NCBI RefSeq assembly: GCF_018736065.1
Contig: NZ_CP076128.1
Span: 1,054,001 to 1,118,000, forward strand
Reading direction: 5' to 3'
DNA from: Flammeovirga kamogawensis
GTDB taxonomy: Bacteria; Bacteroidota; Bacteroidia; Cytophagales; Flammeovirgaceae
Length of the DNA: 64,000 nt
Each line of letters starts with the position of its first letter. The stretch's first letter is position 1. A program made the translations under genes and the position numbers. A model generated the notes under the pieces. That model did not search any database, was not told where the DNA came from, and was given only the letters and a program-made list of their open reading frames with translations. This document shows positions 26,713 through 35,482 of this stretch, in pieces.

Positions 26713-28335
26713 ATGAATCGATTTTTTTTTACATTAAGCCTAATATTTTTTAGCATTCAGATTAGTAATGCTCAATGGAAAAATGAAAACATTGAAGGTA
26801 AGTGGATTGGCACAGCTGATTTTGAATTGTACCCTGATTTAGTTTTTGTAAATATTGATTCTTTAATTAAGGTGAAATTATTTTATCACCAAGAAGAAAC
26901 CAATAAAGTAGACAATTATAAAGAAACGTTAGACTCTTTAACTTTTCAAATTGACACACCTTCAATGGCTGCTACATATAAAGGAGAAATTCTTAACGAT
27001 AGTACCATTATGGGATACCTTGAAGTTGGTTACAAAAAAATTGACTGTAATTTAATTAGAGTCACTCCTATTACCATAGATGACTTAGGAAGTCTTTTAG
27101 GTTATTTTAGTTTCGAAGATGGACGGATGATTCAAATTGAACCTTTTTATATCGACGGTACAATTCACCCACTTCAGATTCTTGATTTTAATAATGGAAA
27201 AAAGAGAATTTTATACCCTACTTATAAGGATAATAAACAAATTACATTTTCTGCAGGCTTAAAAATGGCTTCATCATATCCTACAGATTTTACCATCACA
27301 TTATTTAAAAATGAAAATGGTGAAGCTGTAAGATTACAATATGACTCCTATACTGAAGGAACTTCTTTAAAAGAAGGTAAAAGACTACAAGACCTTGCAG
27401 ATTATAAAGATATCAGTATTAAAAATGGTGATATTCAAATTGAAGGTACACTTACTTACCCTAATATTGAAGGAGGAAAGTTACCGCTAGTAATTTTTGT
27501 ACCGGGTGCAGGTGAACAATTTAGAGGTAATATTTTTGATGAATATGTAAGAACTCTGCCTTATTACGGTATTGCTACATTTGTCTATGACAAAAGAGGA
27601 TGTGGCGTATCTACAGGAGATAGAACAACTGCGAACTTTAATGATTTGGCAGGAGATTTAACTGCTGTTATCGAGAAACTAAGAAAGACAAAAAGAATTG
27701 ATAGTAAAAATATTGGTTTAGTTGGCTTTGATCAAGCTGGGTATGTTATGCCAATTTCAGCCTCAAATAATGAACATATTAAGTTCATTCTAAATATTTC
27801 TGGTGCTCTAAGCAAATTTGCTGATCAGGAAAAGCAAGCATTAGAAAAGAGGTTAAAAGCAGATCTATATACGGAATACGACATCAAAATTACCTTAGAT
27901 TATCAAGAGTTATTAATGCAATATTTAGAAACTGGTATAAAAACACCTGAACTGATTGCTGCTCATGATAAAATCATTGTAACACCAATGACCGAATATG
28001 TTACTACTTTTGATGAAGAAGAATATATTGCATGGTGGAAAAGATATTTTAAATTTGATGCAAAACCATATTGGGATAAAATCAAAATTCCTGTTTACAC
28101 GTTATATGGAGCCAATGATAACTTATTAGACCCTACACTCAATTTAGAGAGAATGAAATCATTCAAAAACTCAAAATATTTTGAAGGTAAGGTTTTTCCA
28201 AAGGCTAATCACTTTCTTTTAACAGGAGGTAAAAGAGGCGATGTTCAGTTAACTGAAGTTGAAGGTTATCCTCCGTTCTTATTTAAAACAATTAATGAAT
28301 GGATTGGAGTACAAGTTGGTTTAATTAAAAAATAA
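26713..28335 (+). CDS. Secreted alpha/beta hydrolase with Asp in the nucleophile position
   Basis: A 540-residue protein from the ATG at 26713, which gives a signal peptide ending ISNAQW; a GTG at 26683 is an alternative. Residues about 20-130 form a beta-rich domain, and the C-terminal half is an alpha/beta hydrolase of the dienelactone/acyl-peptide type: VIFVPGAGEQFRG (oxyanion), VYDKRGCGVSTGD, and the elbow LVGFDQAGYVMP. In relatives this elbow reads G-H-S-x-G-G; here Ser is replaced by Asp340. YGANDNLLDP and KANHFLL (His500) supply the usual acid and His. Either a changed mechanism or loss of hydrolase activity is possible. Confidence 0.82.
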   Translation: MNRFFFTLSLIFFSIQISNAQWKNENIEGKWIGTADFELYPDLVFVNIDSLIKVKLFYHQEETNKVDNYKETLDSLTFQIDTPSMAATYKGEILNDSTIMGYLEVGYKKIDCNLIRVTPITIDDLGSLLGYFSFEDGRMIQIEPFYIDGTIHPLQILDFNNGKKRILYPTYKDNKQITFSAGLKMASSYPTDFTITLFKNENGEAVRLQYDSYTEGTSLKEGKRLQDLADYKDISIKNGDIQIEGTLTYPNIEGGKLPLVIFVPGAGEQFRGNIFDEYVRTLPYYGIATFVYDKRGCGVSTGDRTTANFNDLAGDLTAVIEKLRKTKRIDSKNIGLVGFDQAGYVMPISASNNEHIKFILNISGALSKFADQEKQALEKRLKADLYTEYDIKITLDYQELLMQYLETGIKTPELIAAHDKIIVTPMTEYVTTFDEEEYIAWWKRYFKFDAKPYWDKIKIPVYTLYGANDNLLDPTLNLERMKSFKNSKYFEGKVFPKANHFLLTGGKRGDVQLTEVEGYPPFLFKTINEWIGVQVGLIKK

Positions 28336-28352
28336 TTATACATCTAAAATGA

Positions 28353-28396
28353 TTTAAAGGGTACTACTAATTTTAAGATTAGTAGTACCCTTTAAA
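28353..28396. terminator. Long hairpin terminator after the hydrolase gene
   Basis: A 19-bp perfect stem (28353-28371 with 28378-28396) with a 6-base loop. The arms begin and end with TTTAAA, so it can act on both strands. Confidence 0.75.
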
Positions 28397-28406
28397 TTTC
28401 ACAACC

Positions 28407-28446
28407 AAAAAAGGCTTTCCCAACCGAAGTTGAAAAAGCCTTTTAA
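28407..28446 (-). terminator. Terminator after the rpsF-rpsR-rplI operon
   Basis: An imperfect inverted repeat (AAAAGGCTTT...CAAC with GTTG...AAGCCTTTT) around a CGAA loop has T-runs on the minus strand. A small GCCTAACGGC hairpin lies between it and rplI. Confidence 0.75.
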
Positions 28447-28507
28447 GGAAAAAACTCAAATAATAAGATTGCTGCCTAACGGCAGTAAATTCTTTTAATT
28501 TGAAAAA

Positions 28508-28951
28508 CTATGCAGAAACTACTTCTAAAGTGATTTCTTGCTGAACTTCTTTATGAAGATCAAGTACTGCTTTGTACTCACCTAACATACGGATCTCAGA
28601 AGAGAAACCGATACGCTTACGGTCAATATCAAAACCTTGAGCTTTAAGAGCGTCAGCCACTTGAAGTGGAGTTACTGCTCCGAAGATTTTACCACTCTCA
28701 CCAGCTTTAGCTGTAAGAGTAAGTGTTAACTCACCAATTTTTGCTGCTAACTCAACTGCATCTTGCTTAACTTTTTCAAGTTTGTGAGCAGCTTGCTTGA
28801 TTTCCTCGTTTCTCATGCTGATGTTAGCTGTAGTAGCTAATTTAGCAAAGCTTTGAGGGATCAAATAATTTCTACCATAGCCAGGTTTAACATTAACGAT
28901 GTCGTTTTTGTAACCTAAACCTTTGATATCTGTTGTTAAAATTACTTCCAT
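28508..28951 (-). CDS. rplI: 50S ribosomal protein L9
   Basis: A 147-residue protein of normal L9 length. It starts MEVILTTDIKGLGYKNDIVNVKPGYGRNYLIPQ, the conserved rRNA-binding N-domain, followed by a long charged helix and the C-terminal domain with SGKIFGAVTPLQVADAL. It is the last gene of the S6-S18-L9 operon, a common order in bacteria. Confidence 0.98.
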   Translation of the reverse strand: MEVILTTDIKGLGYKNDIVNVKPGYGRNYLIPQSFAKLATTANISMRNEEIKQAAHKLEKVKQDAVELAAKIGELTLTLTAKAGESGKIFGAVTPLQVADALKAQGFDIDRKRIGFSSEIRMLGEYKAVLDLHKEVQQEITLEVVSA

Positions 28952-28985
28952 TTTTTTAGAAAAAATTTCTAGTTATCGTGATTGA

Positions 28986-29240
28986 TTACTTTAAACCGTC
29001 TGCTACGTAAGGTAGAAGAGCTAGTTGACGAGCACGTTTCACAGATGTAGCAATTTTCTTTTGGAATTTTTGCGAGTTACCTGTTAAACGACGAGGTAAA
29101 ATTTTACCTTGCTCGTTTAAGAATTTTAATAAGAATTCAGAATCCTTAAAATCGATGTATTTCACACCGTACTTTGTAAAGCGGCAGTACTTTTTAGTAC
29201 GCTCTTGCTTTCTGTTGATAGGTTCGTTTTGGAGACTCAT
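28986..29240 (-). CDS. rpsR: 30S ribosomal protein S18
   Basis: An 84-residue protein with the S18 signature YIDFKDSEFLLKFLNEQGKILPRRLTG and VKRARQLALLPY. It binds S6 as a heterodimer on 16S rRNA. Its start overlaps the rpsF stop by one base, giving translational coupling. Confidence 0.98.
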   Translation of the reverse strand: MSLQNEPINRKQERTKKYCRFTKYGVKYIDFKDSEFLLKFLNEQGKILPRRLTGNSQKFQKKIATSVKRARQLALLPYVADGLK

Positions 29241-29608
29241 TATGCTGATTTTTCTTCAGTTTCAGATTTTTTTGACCATTCGCCATTTCTTCTGCGCTCG
29301 TTGAAAGCAACACCGTGCTTGTCAAGAGATACAGTTAAGAAACGTAAGATGTTTTCGTCACGCTTCAATTCTAATTCGAATCTTGCGATGATTGACGGAT
29401 CTGCTTTGAATTCAAATAAGTGGTAGTGACCAGTTGACTTTTTGTCAATTGGGTACGCAAGCTTTCTGAGTCCCATATCTTCTGATGAGTACACGTCTGC
29501 ACTTGCCTCTTTCAGATGATTTTCAAATTTAGCAATAGCCTCCGTGGTTTCGGAATCGGACAACACAGGTGTCACGATGAAGACTACTTCATAATGCTTT
29601 AATGCCAT
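29240..29608 (-). CDS. rpsF: 30S ribosomal protein S6
   Basis: A 122-residue ferredoxin-like ribosomal protein with KHYEVVFIVTPVLSD, GLRKLAYPIDKKSTGHYHLFEF and ENILRFLTVSLDKH. The acidic/basic C-terminal tail is longer than in many species. First gene of the operon; the promoter and a hairpin leader are visible upstream. Confidence 0.98.
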   Translation of the reverse strand: MALKHYEVVFIVTPVLSDSETTEAIAKFENHLKEASADVYSSEDMGLRKLAYPIDKKSTGHYHLFEFKADPSIIARFELELKRDENILRFLTVSLDKHGVAFNERRRNGEWSKKSETEEKSA

Positions 29609-29649
29609 TTTCTTAAATTAATTTTTTGAAAAATTCAAAAATTCAATAC

Positions 29650-29666
29650 CCCGAACACTATTCGGG
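29650..29666 (-). promoter_or_regulatory. Leader hairpin of the rpsF operon (candidate S6:S18 autoregulatory site)
   Basis: On the mRNA the arms CCCGAA and UUCGGG form a 6-bp stem with a 5-base loop, starting within about ten bases of the predicted transcription start. The S6:S18 complex is known to bind a structured leader containing a CCG trinucleotide in several phyla; a CCG is present here. Equivalence is inference. Confidence 0.4.
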
Positions 29667-29670
29667 TCTG

Positions 29671-29678
29671 CAAAAGTA
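29671..29678 (-). promoter_or_regulatory. Promoter -7 element of the rpsF operon
   Basis: TACTTTTG on the minus strand matches TAnnTTTG. A TTG (29695-29697) lies 16 bases upstream as a candidate -33 element, at slightly short spacing. Confidence 0.6.
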
Positions 29679-29744
29679 AGAATTTATATTTCTACAACCA
29701 ACATTTTTATTAAAGTTGCTACTTGGTTAACAAGAATTCACAGC

Positions 29745-30701
29745 TTAACGCTGAAGAATTGTCTTAATTTTTTTCTCAATAGCCTCTCTCTTTATTCCTT
29801 TTCCTATAATAACAATCTTATTAAGTCGCTCCTCTTCTACGTCCCACTCACTGCCTAAAATTATTTTCGACTCGTTCCTAACACCTTGTACTATTACTTT
29901 ATTAGCTTCTCCTGTAATATTAAATATACCTTTAAACCTATAAATAACTTCAAATTGCAATTGTAAAAGTACCGACAGCCACATCTCTAATTTTGTAGCA
30001 TCTACATTTCCTTCAAAAGTGAAGGAATATGAAACAGTATCACCATGATTATGAGAATGTGCTCCTGCTACAAAACTAGCCCTCTCCTCTACTTTATTAG
30101 ATGAAAAAGCATTTAAATTTAAAATATCTTTTTGAACTACCTCCCCGTTGTAGTTTTTCTCGGTTAAAGCAAGAGGATTTATTAATTTACACTGAAATAG
30201 AGCCTGTTTAATAGTGTCTTCATCCACTTCATCGCATTTAGAAAAAACGATAAAATCACTAAATGCGATTTGTTTTACAGCTATATCGTCTTCTTTTATT
30301 GATTGAATAACATTTTTAACATCAACAATTCCTACAGTTGCATTTAGTTCAAATAAACTAGCAATACCAGGGTCTCCTACAAATGCAGCTGCTACAGCAC
30401 TAGGATCTGCTACTCCTGTTGTCTCTATAAGTAAATGGTCAAACTTTTTTCCTGAATTTAATAAATTACGAAGTACATCTCTTAGCTCTCCATTTAATGA
30501 ACAACAAATACAACCATTTGACAACTCAAATATATCTTCCTGATTATCAACTACAAGACTTCCATCAATTCCTACTTCGCCAAATTCATTTTCTATTACA
30601 GCAAATTTAGATTCAGGATATTTTTTAATTAAATTATTTAAAAACGTAGTTTTTCCTGCACCTAAAAAACCTGTTATTAATGTTACTTTTATTTTTTCCA
30701 T
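29745..30701 (-). CDS. CobW/YjiA-family G3E GTPase (metallochaperone-like)
   Basis: A 318-residue GTPase with the P-loop GFLGAGKT (11-18), the metal-binding NGCICCSL motif (Cys64, Cys66, Cys67), LLIETTGVADPS, SKCDEVDED in the guanine-recognition position, and a His-rich segment AGAHSHNHGD in the middle. The C-terminal CobW-C domain carries FEVIYRFKGIFNI. Such proteins deliver zinc or other metals to client enzymes. The client is not obvious from neighbours; it is divergent from the IMPDH/GMPR-family gene. Confidence 0.92.
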   Translation of the reverse strand: MEKIKVTLITGFLGAGKTTFLNNLIKKYPESKFAVIENEFGEVGIDGSLVVDNQEDIFELSNGCICCSLNGELRDVLRNLLNSGKKFDHLLIETTGVADPSAVAAAFVGDPGIASLFELNATVGIVDVKNVIQSIKEDDIAVKQIAFSDFIVFSKCDEVDEDTIKQALFQCKLINPLALTEKNYNGEVVQKDILNLNAFSSNKVEERASFVAGAHSHNHGDTVSYSFTFEGNVDATKLEMWLSVLLQLQFEVIYRFKGIFNITGEANKVIVQGVRNESKIILGSEWDVEEERLNKIVIIGKGIKREAIEKKIKTILQR

Positions 30702-30746
30702 AATATATATTTACACTTTTATGGCTTAAAATTACAAACAGTTTTC

Positions 30747-30754
30747 TATATTTG
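30747..30754 (+). promoter_or_regulatory. Promoter -7 element of the IMPDH/GMPR-family gene
   Basis: TATATTTG matches TAnnTTTG, 40 bases before the ATG at 30795. Confidence 0.45.
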
Positions 30755-30794
30755 TCTGTTTTGTGAATAAATAACTACGTTATAATTTTTCAGT

Positions 30795-31829
30795 ATGAAA
30801 ATTAGAAAAGCCTATAGTTTCGACGACGTGTTAGTCGTGCCCAAGTACAATACAATCAAATCTCGTAGAGACGTTAGTTTTAGGACTAAAGTTACTAAAA
30901 ACCACCATATAGATATACCAGTGTTAATTGCAAACATGGATACTGTTTGCGAAAGCAACATGTGTATTGCAGTTGGTAGACTTGGCGGTCTTGGTGTTTT
31001 ACACCGTTTCTTAACAATAGAAGAACAAGCTGACGAGGTAAGAAAAGTAAAAGCTGAAGGTTTACTTTGTGCTGCTGCTTTAGGTATTAAAGATTATGAA
31101 GAAAGATTAGCTGCTCTTGCAGAAGCTAAAATAGACATCATTGTTCTTGATATTGCTCATGGACACTCTGAAATGACAAAAGATACACTTCTTTTCATTA
31201 AGAAGAACTACCCGCAAATAGATGTTATGGTAGGTAACATTGCAACAAGAGATGCAGCAGTTGACTTCTTAGAATGGGGTGCTGATGCATTAAAAGTTGG
31301 TATCGGACCAGGTTCTATGTGTACAACACGTATTATGACTGGTTCTGGTGTACCTCAATTAACTGCAATTGATGACGTTTATCAAGCAGTTGGAAACCGT
31401 ATTCCAATTTGTGCAGATGGTGGTATTAAGCAACCAGGTGATGTTGTAAAAGCAATTGGCGTGGGTGCTGACAACGTAATGGTTGGATCAATTGTATCTG
31501 GAACTGACGAAGCTCCAGGCGAATTAATCACTACTACTGAAGGTAAATTCAAAACTTACAGAGGAATGGCATCTTTTGATGCTGCTATTAGTAAGTTGAA
31601 AAAAGATAATAAAAAATCAAGAGAAGTAATTTCTGTTGAAGGTGAAAAAACTTTAGTTCCTTATAAAGGACCTGTTGAACCAATCATCAAAAAATATTTA
31701 GGTGGTTTAGCCTCTGGTATGACATACCAAGGTGCTACAACTCTTGATGCTATGAAAGGTAATGTAGAATTTGTTGAGATGACTACATCCGGTCTTTACG
31801 AAAGTAAAGCACATGGTGTAAGAAACTAA
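30795..31829 (+). CDS. IMP dehydrogenase/GMP reductase family enzyme without CBS domains
   Basis: A 344-residue (beta/alpha)8 enzyme. It has [13 protein letters not shown], the catalytic loop [11 protein letters not shown] with Cys176, [34 protein letters not shown] and [27 protein letters not shown]. There are no CBS domains, and the flap segment (about 270-290) lacks the Arg-Tyr pair that IMPDH uses to activate water. Both points favour GMP reductase (GMP to IMP with NADPH), although the sequence phrases are IMPDH-like. Purine interconversion in the cytoplasm is sure; the direction is not. Confidence 0.82.
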   Translation: MKIRKAYSFDDVLVVPKYNTIKSRRDVSFRTKVTKNHHIDIPVLIANMDTVCESNMCIAVGRLGGLGVLHRFLTIEEQADEVRKVKAEGLLCAAALGIKDYEERLAALAEAKIDIIVLDIAHGHSEMTKDTLLFIKKNYPQIDVMVGNIATRDAAVDFLEWGADALKVGIGPGSMCTTRIMTGSGVPQLTAIDDVYQAVGNRIPICADGGIKQPGDVVKAIGVGADNVMVGSIVSGTDEAPGELITTTEGKFKTYRGMASFDAAISKLKKDNKKSREVISVEGEKTLVPYKGPVEPIIKKYLGGLASGMTYQGATTLDAMKGNVEFVEMTTSGLYESKAHGVRN

Positions 31830-31850
31830 TTCTTGTTATAATAGCAAACT

Positions 31851-31887
31851 AAGCCTATATGTGTTAAAAGCAGGTATAGGCTTTTTT
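31851..31887 (+). terminator. Terminator after the IMPDH/GMPR-family gene
   Basis: AAGCCTATA pairs with TATAGGCTT across a 21-base loop region, followed by a T-run. Confidence 0.8.
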
Positions 31888-31910
31888 ATTTTAAATAATT
31901 TATGTCATAA

Positions 31911-31946
31911 AAAAACCCCACAGCTTTTAAGAACTGTGGAGTTTTT
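31911..31946 (-). terminator. Terminator after mreB
   Basis: An inverted repeat around CCACAG/CTGTGG, flanked by A and T runs, lies directly downstream of mreB on the minus strand. Confidence 0.8.
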
Positions 31947-31966
31947 ACTTTGTATAAAAATATATC

Positions 31967-32992
31967 TTAAGTCATTAAAACAGCTTTAAAATCATCAAGA
32001 TTTTTCAATGCCTGACCGGTTCCTCTAACTACCGCTCTTAACGGATCGTCTGCAACATGAACAGGCAACTTTGTTTTAATAGACAAACGTTTATCTAATC
32101 CTCTTAATAGAGCACCTCCACCAGTTAAGTGAATACCTCTATCGTAAATATCTGCTGATAATTCTGGAGGAGCAGTCTCTAAAGCCCTTAATACTGCTTC
32201 TTCAATTTTAGAAATTGATTTATCAATAGCATAAGCAACCTCAGAATAAGTAACTGTAATTACTTTTGGAATACCTGTCATTAAATCACGACCACGTACT
32301 TCAAAAGGTTCAATTTCTTCATCTAGCTCAGTTAAAGCAGAACCTACTTCAACTTTAATTTTCTCTGCAGAACGCTCACCAATTAATAGGTTGTGCTGAC
32401 GGCGCATATAATCAAGAATATCTCTTGTAAATACATCACCTGCAGTTCTAATAGACTGATCTCCTACAATACCAGAAAGAGCAATAACAGCAATTTCTGT
32501 AGTACCACCTCCAATATCAACAATCATACTACCTACTGGTTGTTCGATGTTAATACCAATACCAATAGCAGCAGCAATTGGCTCAGGAATCATGTATACC
32601 TCTTTAGCTCCAGCATGCTCAGCAGAGTCCCTTACGGCACGTTTTTCTACTTCAGTGATACCAGAAGGAATACAGATAACCATTCTATGAGAAGGAGTAA
32701 AAAACCTTTTACCTTGATTAATCATTCTGATCATACCACGAATCATTTGTTCAGCAGCGTGGAAATCAGCAATAACACCATCTCTTAAAGGTCTAATTGT
32801 ACGAATATTTTCATGCGTTTTTTCGTGCATTTGCATTGCCTTCGTACCAACGGCAATTACTTTTCCATTCTGACGATCCAATGCAATAATTGACGGCTCG
32901 TCCACTACTACTTTATCTTTCTGAATAATAAGTGTATTGGCTGTACCTAAATCTATCGCTAGGTCGCTAGAAAAGAAATCAAACAATCCCAT
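31967..32992 (-). CDS. mreB: Rod shape-determining protein MreB
   Basis: A 341-residue bacterial actin with DLAIDLGTANTLI (phosphate 1), SHRMVICIPSGITEVEKRAV, MIVDIGGGTTEIAVIALSGIV (phosphate 2) and IHLTGGGALLRGLD (adenosine site). It polymerises under the membrane and guides cell-wall elongation. No mreC/mreD genes adjoin it on the downstream side in this window; a terminator follows directly, so it seems to be transcribed alone. The gene upstream is divergent. Confidence 0.97.
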   Translation of the reverse strand: MGLFDFFSSDLAIDLGTANTLIIQKDKVVVDEPSIIALDRQNGKVIAVGTKAMQMHEKTHENIRTIRPLRDGVIADFHAAEQMIRGMIRMINQGKRFFTPSHRMVICIPSGITEVEKRAVRDSAEHAGAKEVYMIPEPIAAAIGIGINIEQPVGSMIVDIGGGTTEIAVIALSGIVGDQSIRTAGDVFTRDILDYMRRQHNLLIGERSAEKIKVEVGSALTELDEEIEPFEVRGRDLMTGIPKVITVTYSEVAYAIDKSISKIEEAVLRALETAPPELSADIYDRGIHLTGGGALLRGLDKRLSIKTKLPVHVADDPLRAVVRGTGQALKNLDDFKAVLMT

Positions 32993-33257
32993 ATATATAT
33001 TATCTTTGCTATCAGTTTCAAGTTATTAAGACAACAAAAATGCTGATAATTTATTAAATTTTCTATTTAATAATCAACTCATTTAGTGTCAGCTTATTTT
33101 TCAACTTTGCAAAACTGCAAAAACTACCTCTAAATAGAAAGTATGTGTTGAAATTACATTAATTTTTTTACATCTGTTTTGGATTTTATCTATGCTTTTT
33201 CATTCAAACTGATTATTATTGAAGTGAATTAGAGAAAAAAACATAAAAATCGATCGA

Positions 33258-34604
33258 ATGCATCTTATTGAACTTTATACTTTAGAGAATAATGACCGTC
33301 TAGATTTAGTTGAACACAACATTTCTCCAGAACCTGGTGATTTTATTTTTTCTAAAAATGAATATGAGTTCCTTAAATCATTGTACGACAAAAGCGAGTT
33401 GTATGATGCTAGCCTATTCCCAAAATTCTCGGAAGAAATTGCTAAGGAAATTAAAGCGTTATTAGATGAATGTGATTTTAACGAAAAAAATCGCACATCA
33501 ATTAAGCACATCCTTGATAAAGTAAATTTAAACGAGGAACAGCATAAGTTTATTCAGCAATTAATAACAAAGTTGGATGAAGTAGAAACTGATTGGGAGT
33601 ATGAAGATGAAAATCGTTGGGAATTAATAGAATCTCTAAAAAATATTAGCGTCTTGTTCATGATGAATGAGATAGAAAGAGAATTTGGAGATGGCGAATT
33701 AACGTCTGCCACTACCCTAACCGATGACGAGTTTAAATTATTATCAATAATTCATGAAGATGAATCAAAAAATAAGGCTGAAGAAAAAGTAGGTAACCTT
33801 ACTTTCAATTTAGCTCAATTAGATTACATCAGAGAAATAATAACAACTCTTGAATATCCAGAAGATACACCTTTGGATGTACAACAAGAAAACTTCATTC
33901 TAAATATTTTAGAAAAGTGTTCGCACCTAAATGAAGAGGAACCTAATGAATTCCACACTTTTAGTATTCAAGAATTGTTCGAAATAGAATCTGCTTCTTC
34001 AATTACACAAGATGATTCTTCTATTTTTGCTGACAATAACTTTTCTAAAGCAGAACTTAAATTATTAGATGCGGTTTTCAATAATAAAGGATTTATTAGA
34101 ATTGGTGATTCAAAGTATTCTAAAAAGCAACTAGAAAGTTTAAGAGGAGCTTTTAACGAAGAAATTGAGTGGGATAGTGTTAAGAAATATTTCAGTGAAT
34201 CTCAACAAGAATTAATATCACATATTTTCTTGGTATATGATAACCAATTCTTGATTGAAGACGAGGGAAATTCTGACGAAACAAAAATTGATATTGAAGT
34301 ATTCTATCTTATGGATCAAATAGAACGAAATGAAATGGAAAACATTGGTAGTTCTATCAGTTCTTTAATTTTTGATGATGCTCAATACGCACTTCTCGAT
34401 GCAGTATTTAAGAATAAAAAATCGTTTAAAGATGATTTGCTTAAAATAAATATTAAGAGAGGTGATCTTGATAAAATAGAAAAGGTTTTTGATCAACTAC
34501 CTTTATATCAGAGTGACAAATTAGTAATTTCTTTACCAAAAAATGCAAAGAAATTTGTAGACAATCTGATTCAAACTGCAATAATTAATGATCCAAAGAT
34601 CTAA
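33258..34604 (+). CDS. Unknown acidic protein built of four degenerate repeats of about 110 residues
   Basis: A 448-residue protein without signal peptide or membrane segment, rich in Glu, Asp, Asn and Lys. I recognise no known family. Four repeats can be aligned by eye, starting at about 31 (FSKNEYEFLKSLYDK), 154 (LTDDEFKLLSIIHED), 262 (FSKAELKLLDAVFNN) and 372 (FDDAQYALLDAVFKN). Each is followed by a second helix pair such as YSKKQLESLRGAF, and the last three are preceded by a segment like FYLMDQIERNE. It is divergent from mreB and ends at a strong terminator. Predicted all-helical; function unknown. Confidence 0.8.
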   Translation: MHLIELYTLENNDRLDLVEHNISPEPGDFIFSKNEYEFLKSLYDKSELYDASLFPKFSEEIAKEIKALLDECDFNEKNRTSIKHILDKVNLNEEQHKFIQQLITKLDEVETDWEYEDENRWELIESLKNISVLFMMNEIEREFGDGELTSATTLTDDEFKLLSIIHEDESKNKAEEKVGNLTFNLAQLDYIREIITTLEYPEDTPLDVQQENFILNILEKCSHLNEEEPNEFHTFSIQELFEIESASSITQDDSSIFADNNFSKAELKLLDAVFNNKGFIRIGDSKYSKKQLESLRGAFNEEIEWDSVKKYFSESQQELISHIFLVYDNQFLIEDEGNSDETKIDIEVFYLMDQIERNEMENIGSSISSLIFDDAQYALLDAVFKNKKSFKDDLLKINIKRGDLDKIEKVFDQLPLYQSDKLVISLPKNAKKFVDNLIQTAIINDPKI

Positions 34605-34616
34605 AGGACATCTATA

Positions 34617-34657
34617 AAAAAAATCCACTAGAATCAAGTTCTAGTGGATTTTTTTAT
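34617..34657. terminator. Bidirectional terminator
   Basis: A 13-bp stem (34621-34633 with 34639-34651) with a 5-base loop and flanking A/T runs lies between convergent genes. Confidence 0.9.
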
Positions 34658-34674
34658 ACACCTATAATTATTTA

Positions 34675-35301
34675 CTAAAGTGCTACATGTATACCAATTT
34701 GGGCACCACTACCAATAATTAACTGTAAACCAATTTTATCATTAAAGTGGTATTTACCACCAATTCCTAAACCAATCCATAAAGGTGATGATGTACTTCC
34801 ATTATAATCTTCATTGTGATTATGGCTACCATCGCCAACATATTTATAAGAGTTGATTGCAAAACCAATATCACCACTTGCAAACACATCCCACTTAGGG
34901 TGTGAAATATTTAAGACTCTATCTGCGTACCATCTAAATCTAGCTCCTAAACCAATTGTACTGTGTCTCCAATCATCGTTATTATGATGTTGGTGAATAT
35001 GTGACGCATATGAAAGTGATGGAGCTACAGTGAAATCCTTAGCTAAATGAAACTCATAATCTAACTGAATACCAGTTCCACCATGATTCCAATAAGAAGC
35101 AAGACCTACATTTAGGTGATGTACTCCTGAATAATTTCCTGCTGCAGATGAAGAACGTTTCTTTGAAGACCTGTTTGAATTTGATGATGACGAACTTCTA
35201 TTTTCATCGTCGTCTTTATTTGATTGTGCGTTAGCGTTAATAGTCATTCCTAACATTAAAAATGCAAGAATTAGAGAGAGGTTTAATCTTAGAGATTTCA
35301 T
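34675..35301 (-). CDS. Outer-membrane beta-barrel protein, small
   Basis: A 208-residue protein with a signal peptide (MKSLRLNLSLILAFLMLGMTINANAQ), a Ser/Asn/Arg-rich linker (about 30-55), then alternating amphipathic strands such as HLNVGLASYWNHGGTGIQLDYEF, STIGLGARFRWYAD and IGLQLIIGSGAQIGIHVAL. This is the pattern of an 8-strand OmpW/OmpX-like barrel. His-rich loops (HIHQHHNND, DGSHNHNED) are present. The exact role is unknown. Confidence 0.75.
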   Translation of the reverse strand: MKSLRLNLSLILAFLMLGMTINANAQSNKDDDENRSSSSSNSNRSSKKRSSSAAGNYSGVHHLNVGLASYWNHGGTGIQLDYEFHLAKDFTVAPSLSYASHIHQHHNNDDWRHSTIGLGARFRWYADRVLNISHPKWDVFASGDIGFAINSYKYVGDGSHNHNEDYNGSTSSPLWIGLGIGGKYHFNDKIGLQLIIGSGAQIGIHVAL

Positions 35302-35424
35302 TGAATAAAAATAAGTTAAATTTTAATACAATGAATAGACATTCATAAATAGGCATTCGACAAAAAACAAAGCCAACATTAACACTTGTAATGTTTTTAA
35401 ATAATTCAAAGAAAAAATTGCAAT

Positions 35425-35462
35425 AAAAAAAGCCTTCAAGAGTAGTCTCTCAAAGGCTTTAT
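35425..35462 (-). terminator. Terminator after siaC-like gene
   Basis: AAAGCCTT and AAGGCTTT arms with partial pairing inside (GAGA/TCTC) lie just past the minus-strand gene at 35483. The A-run on the plus strand reads as a T-run for that gene. Confidence 0.75.
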
Positions 35463-35482
35463 ATATATCTTAAATTAATTTC

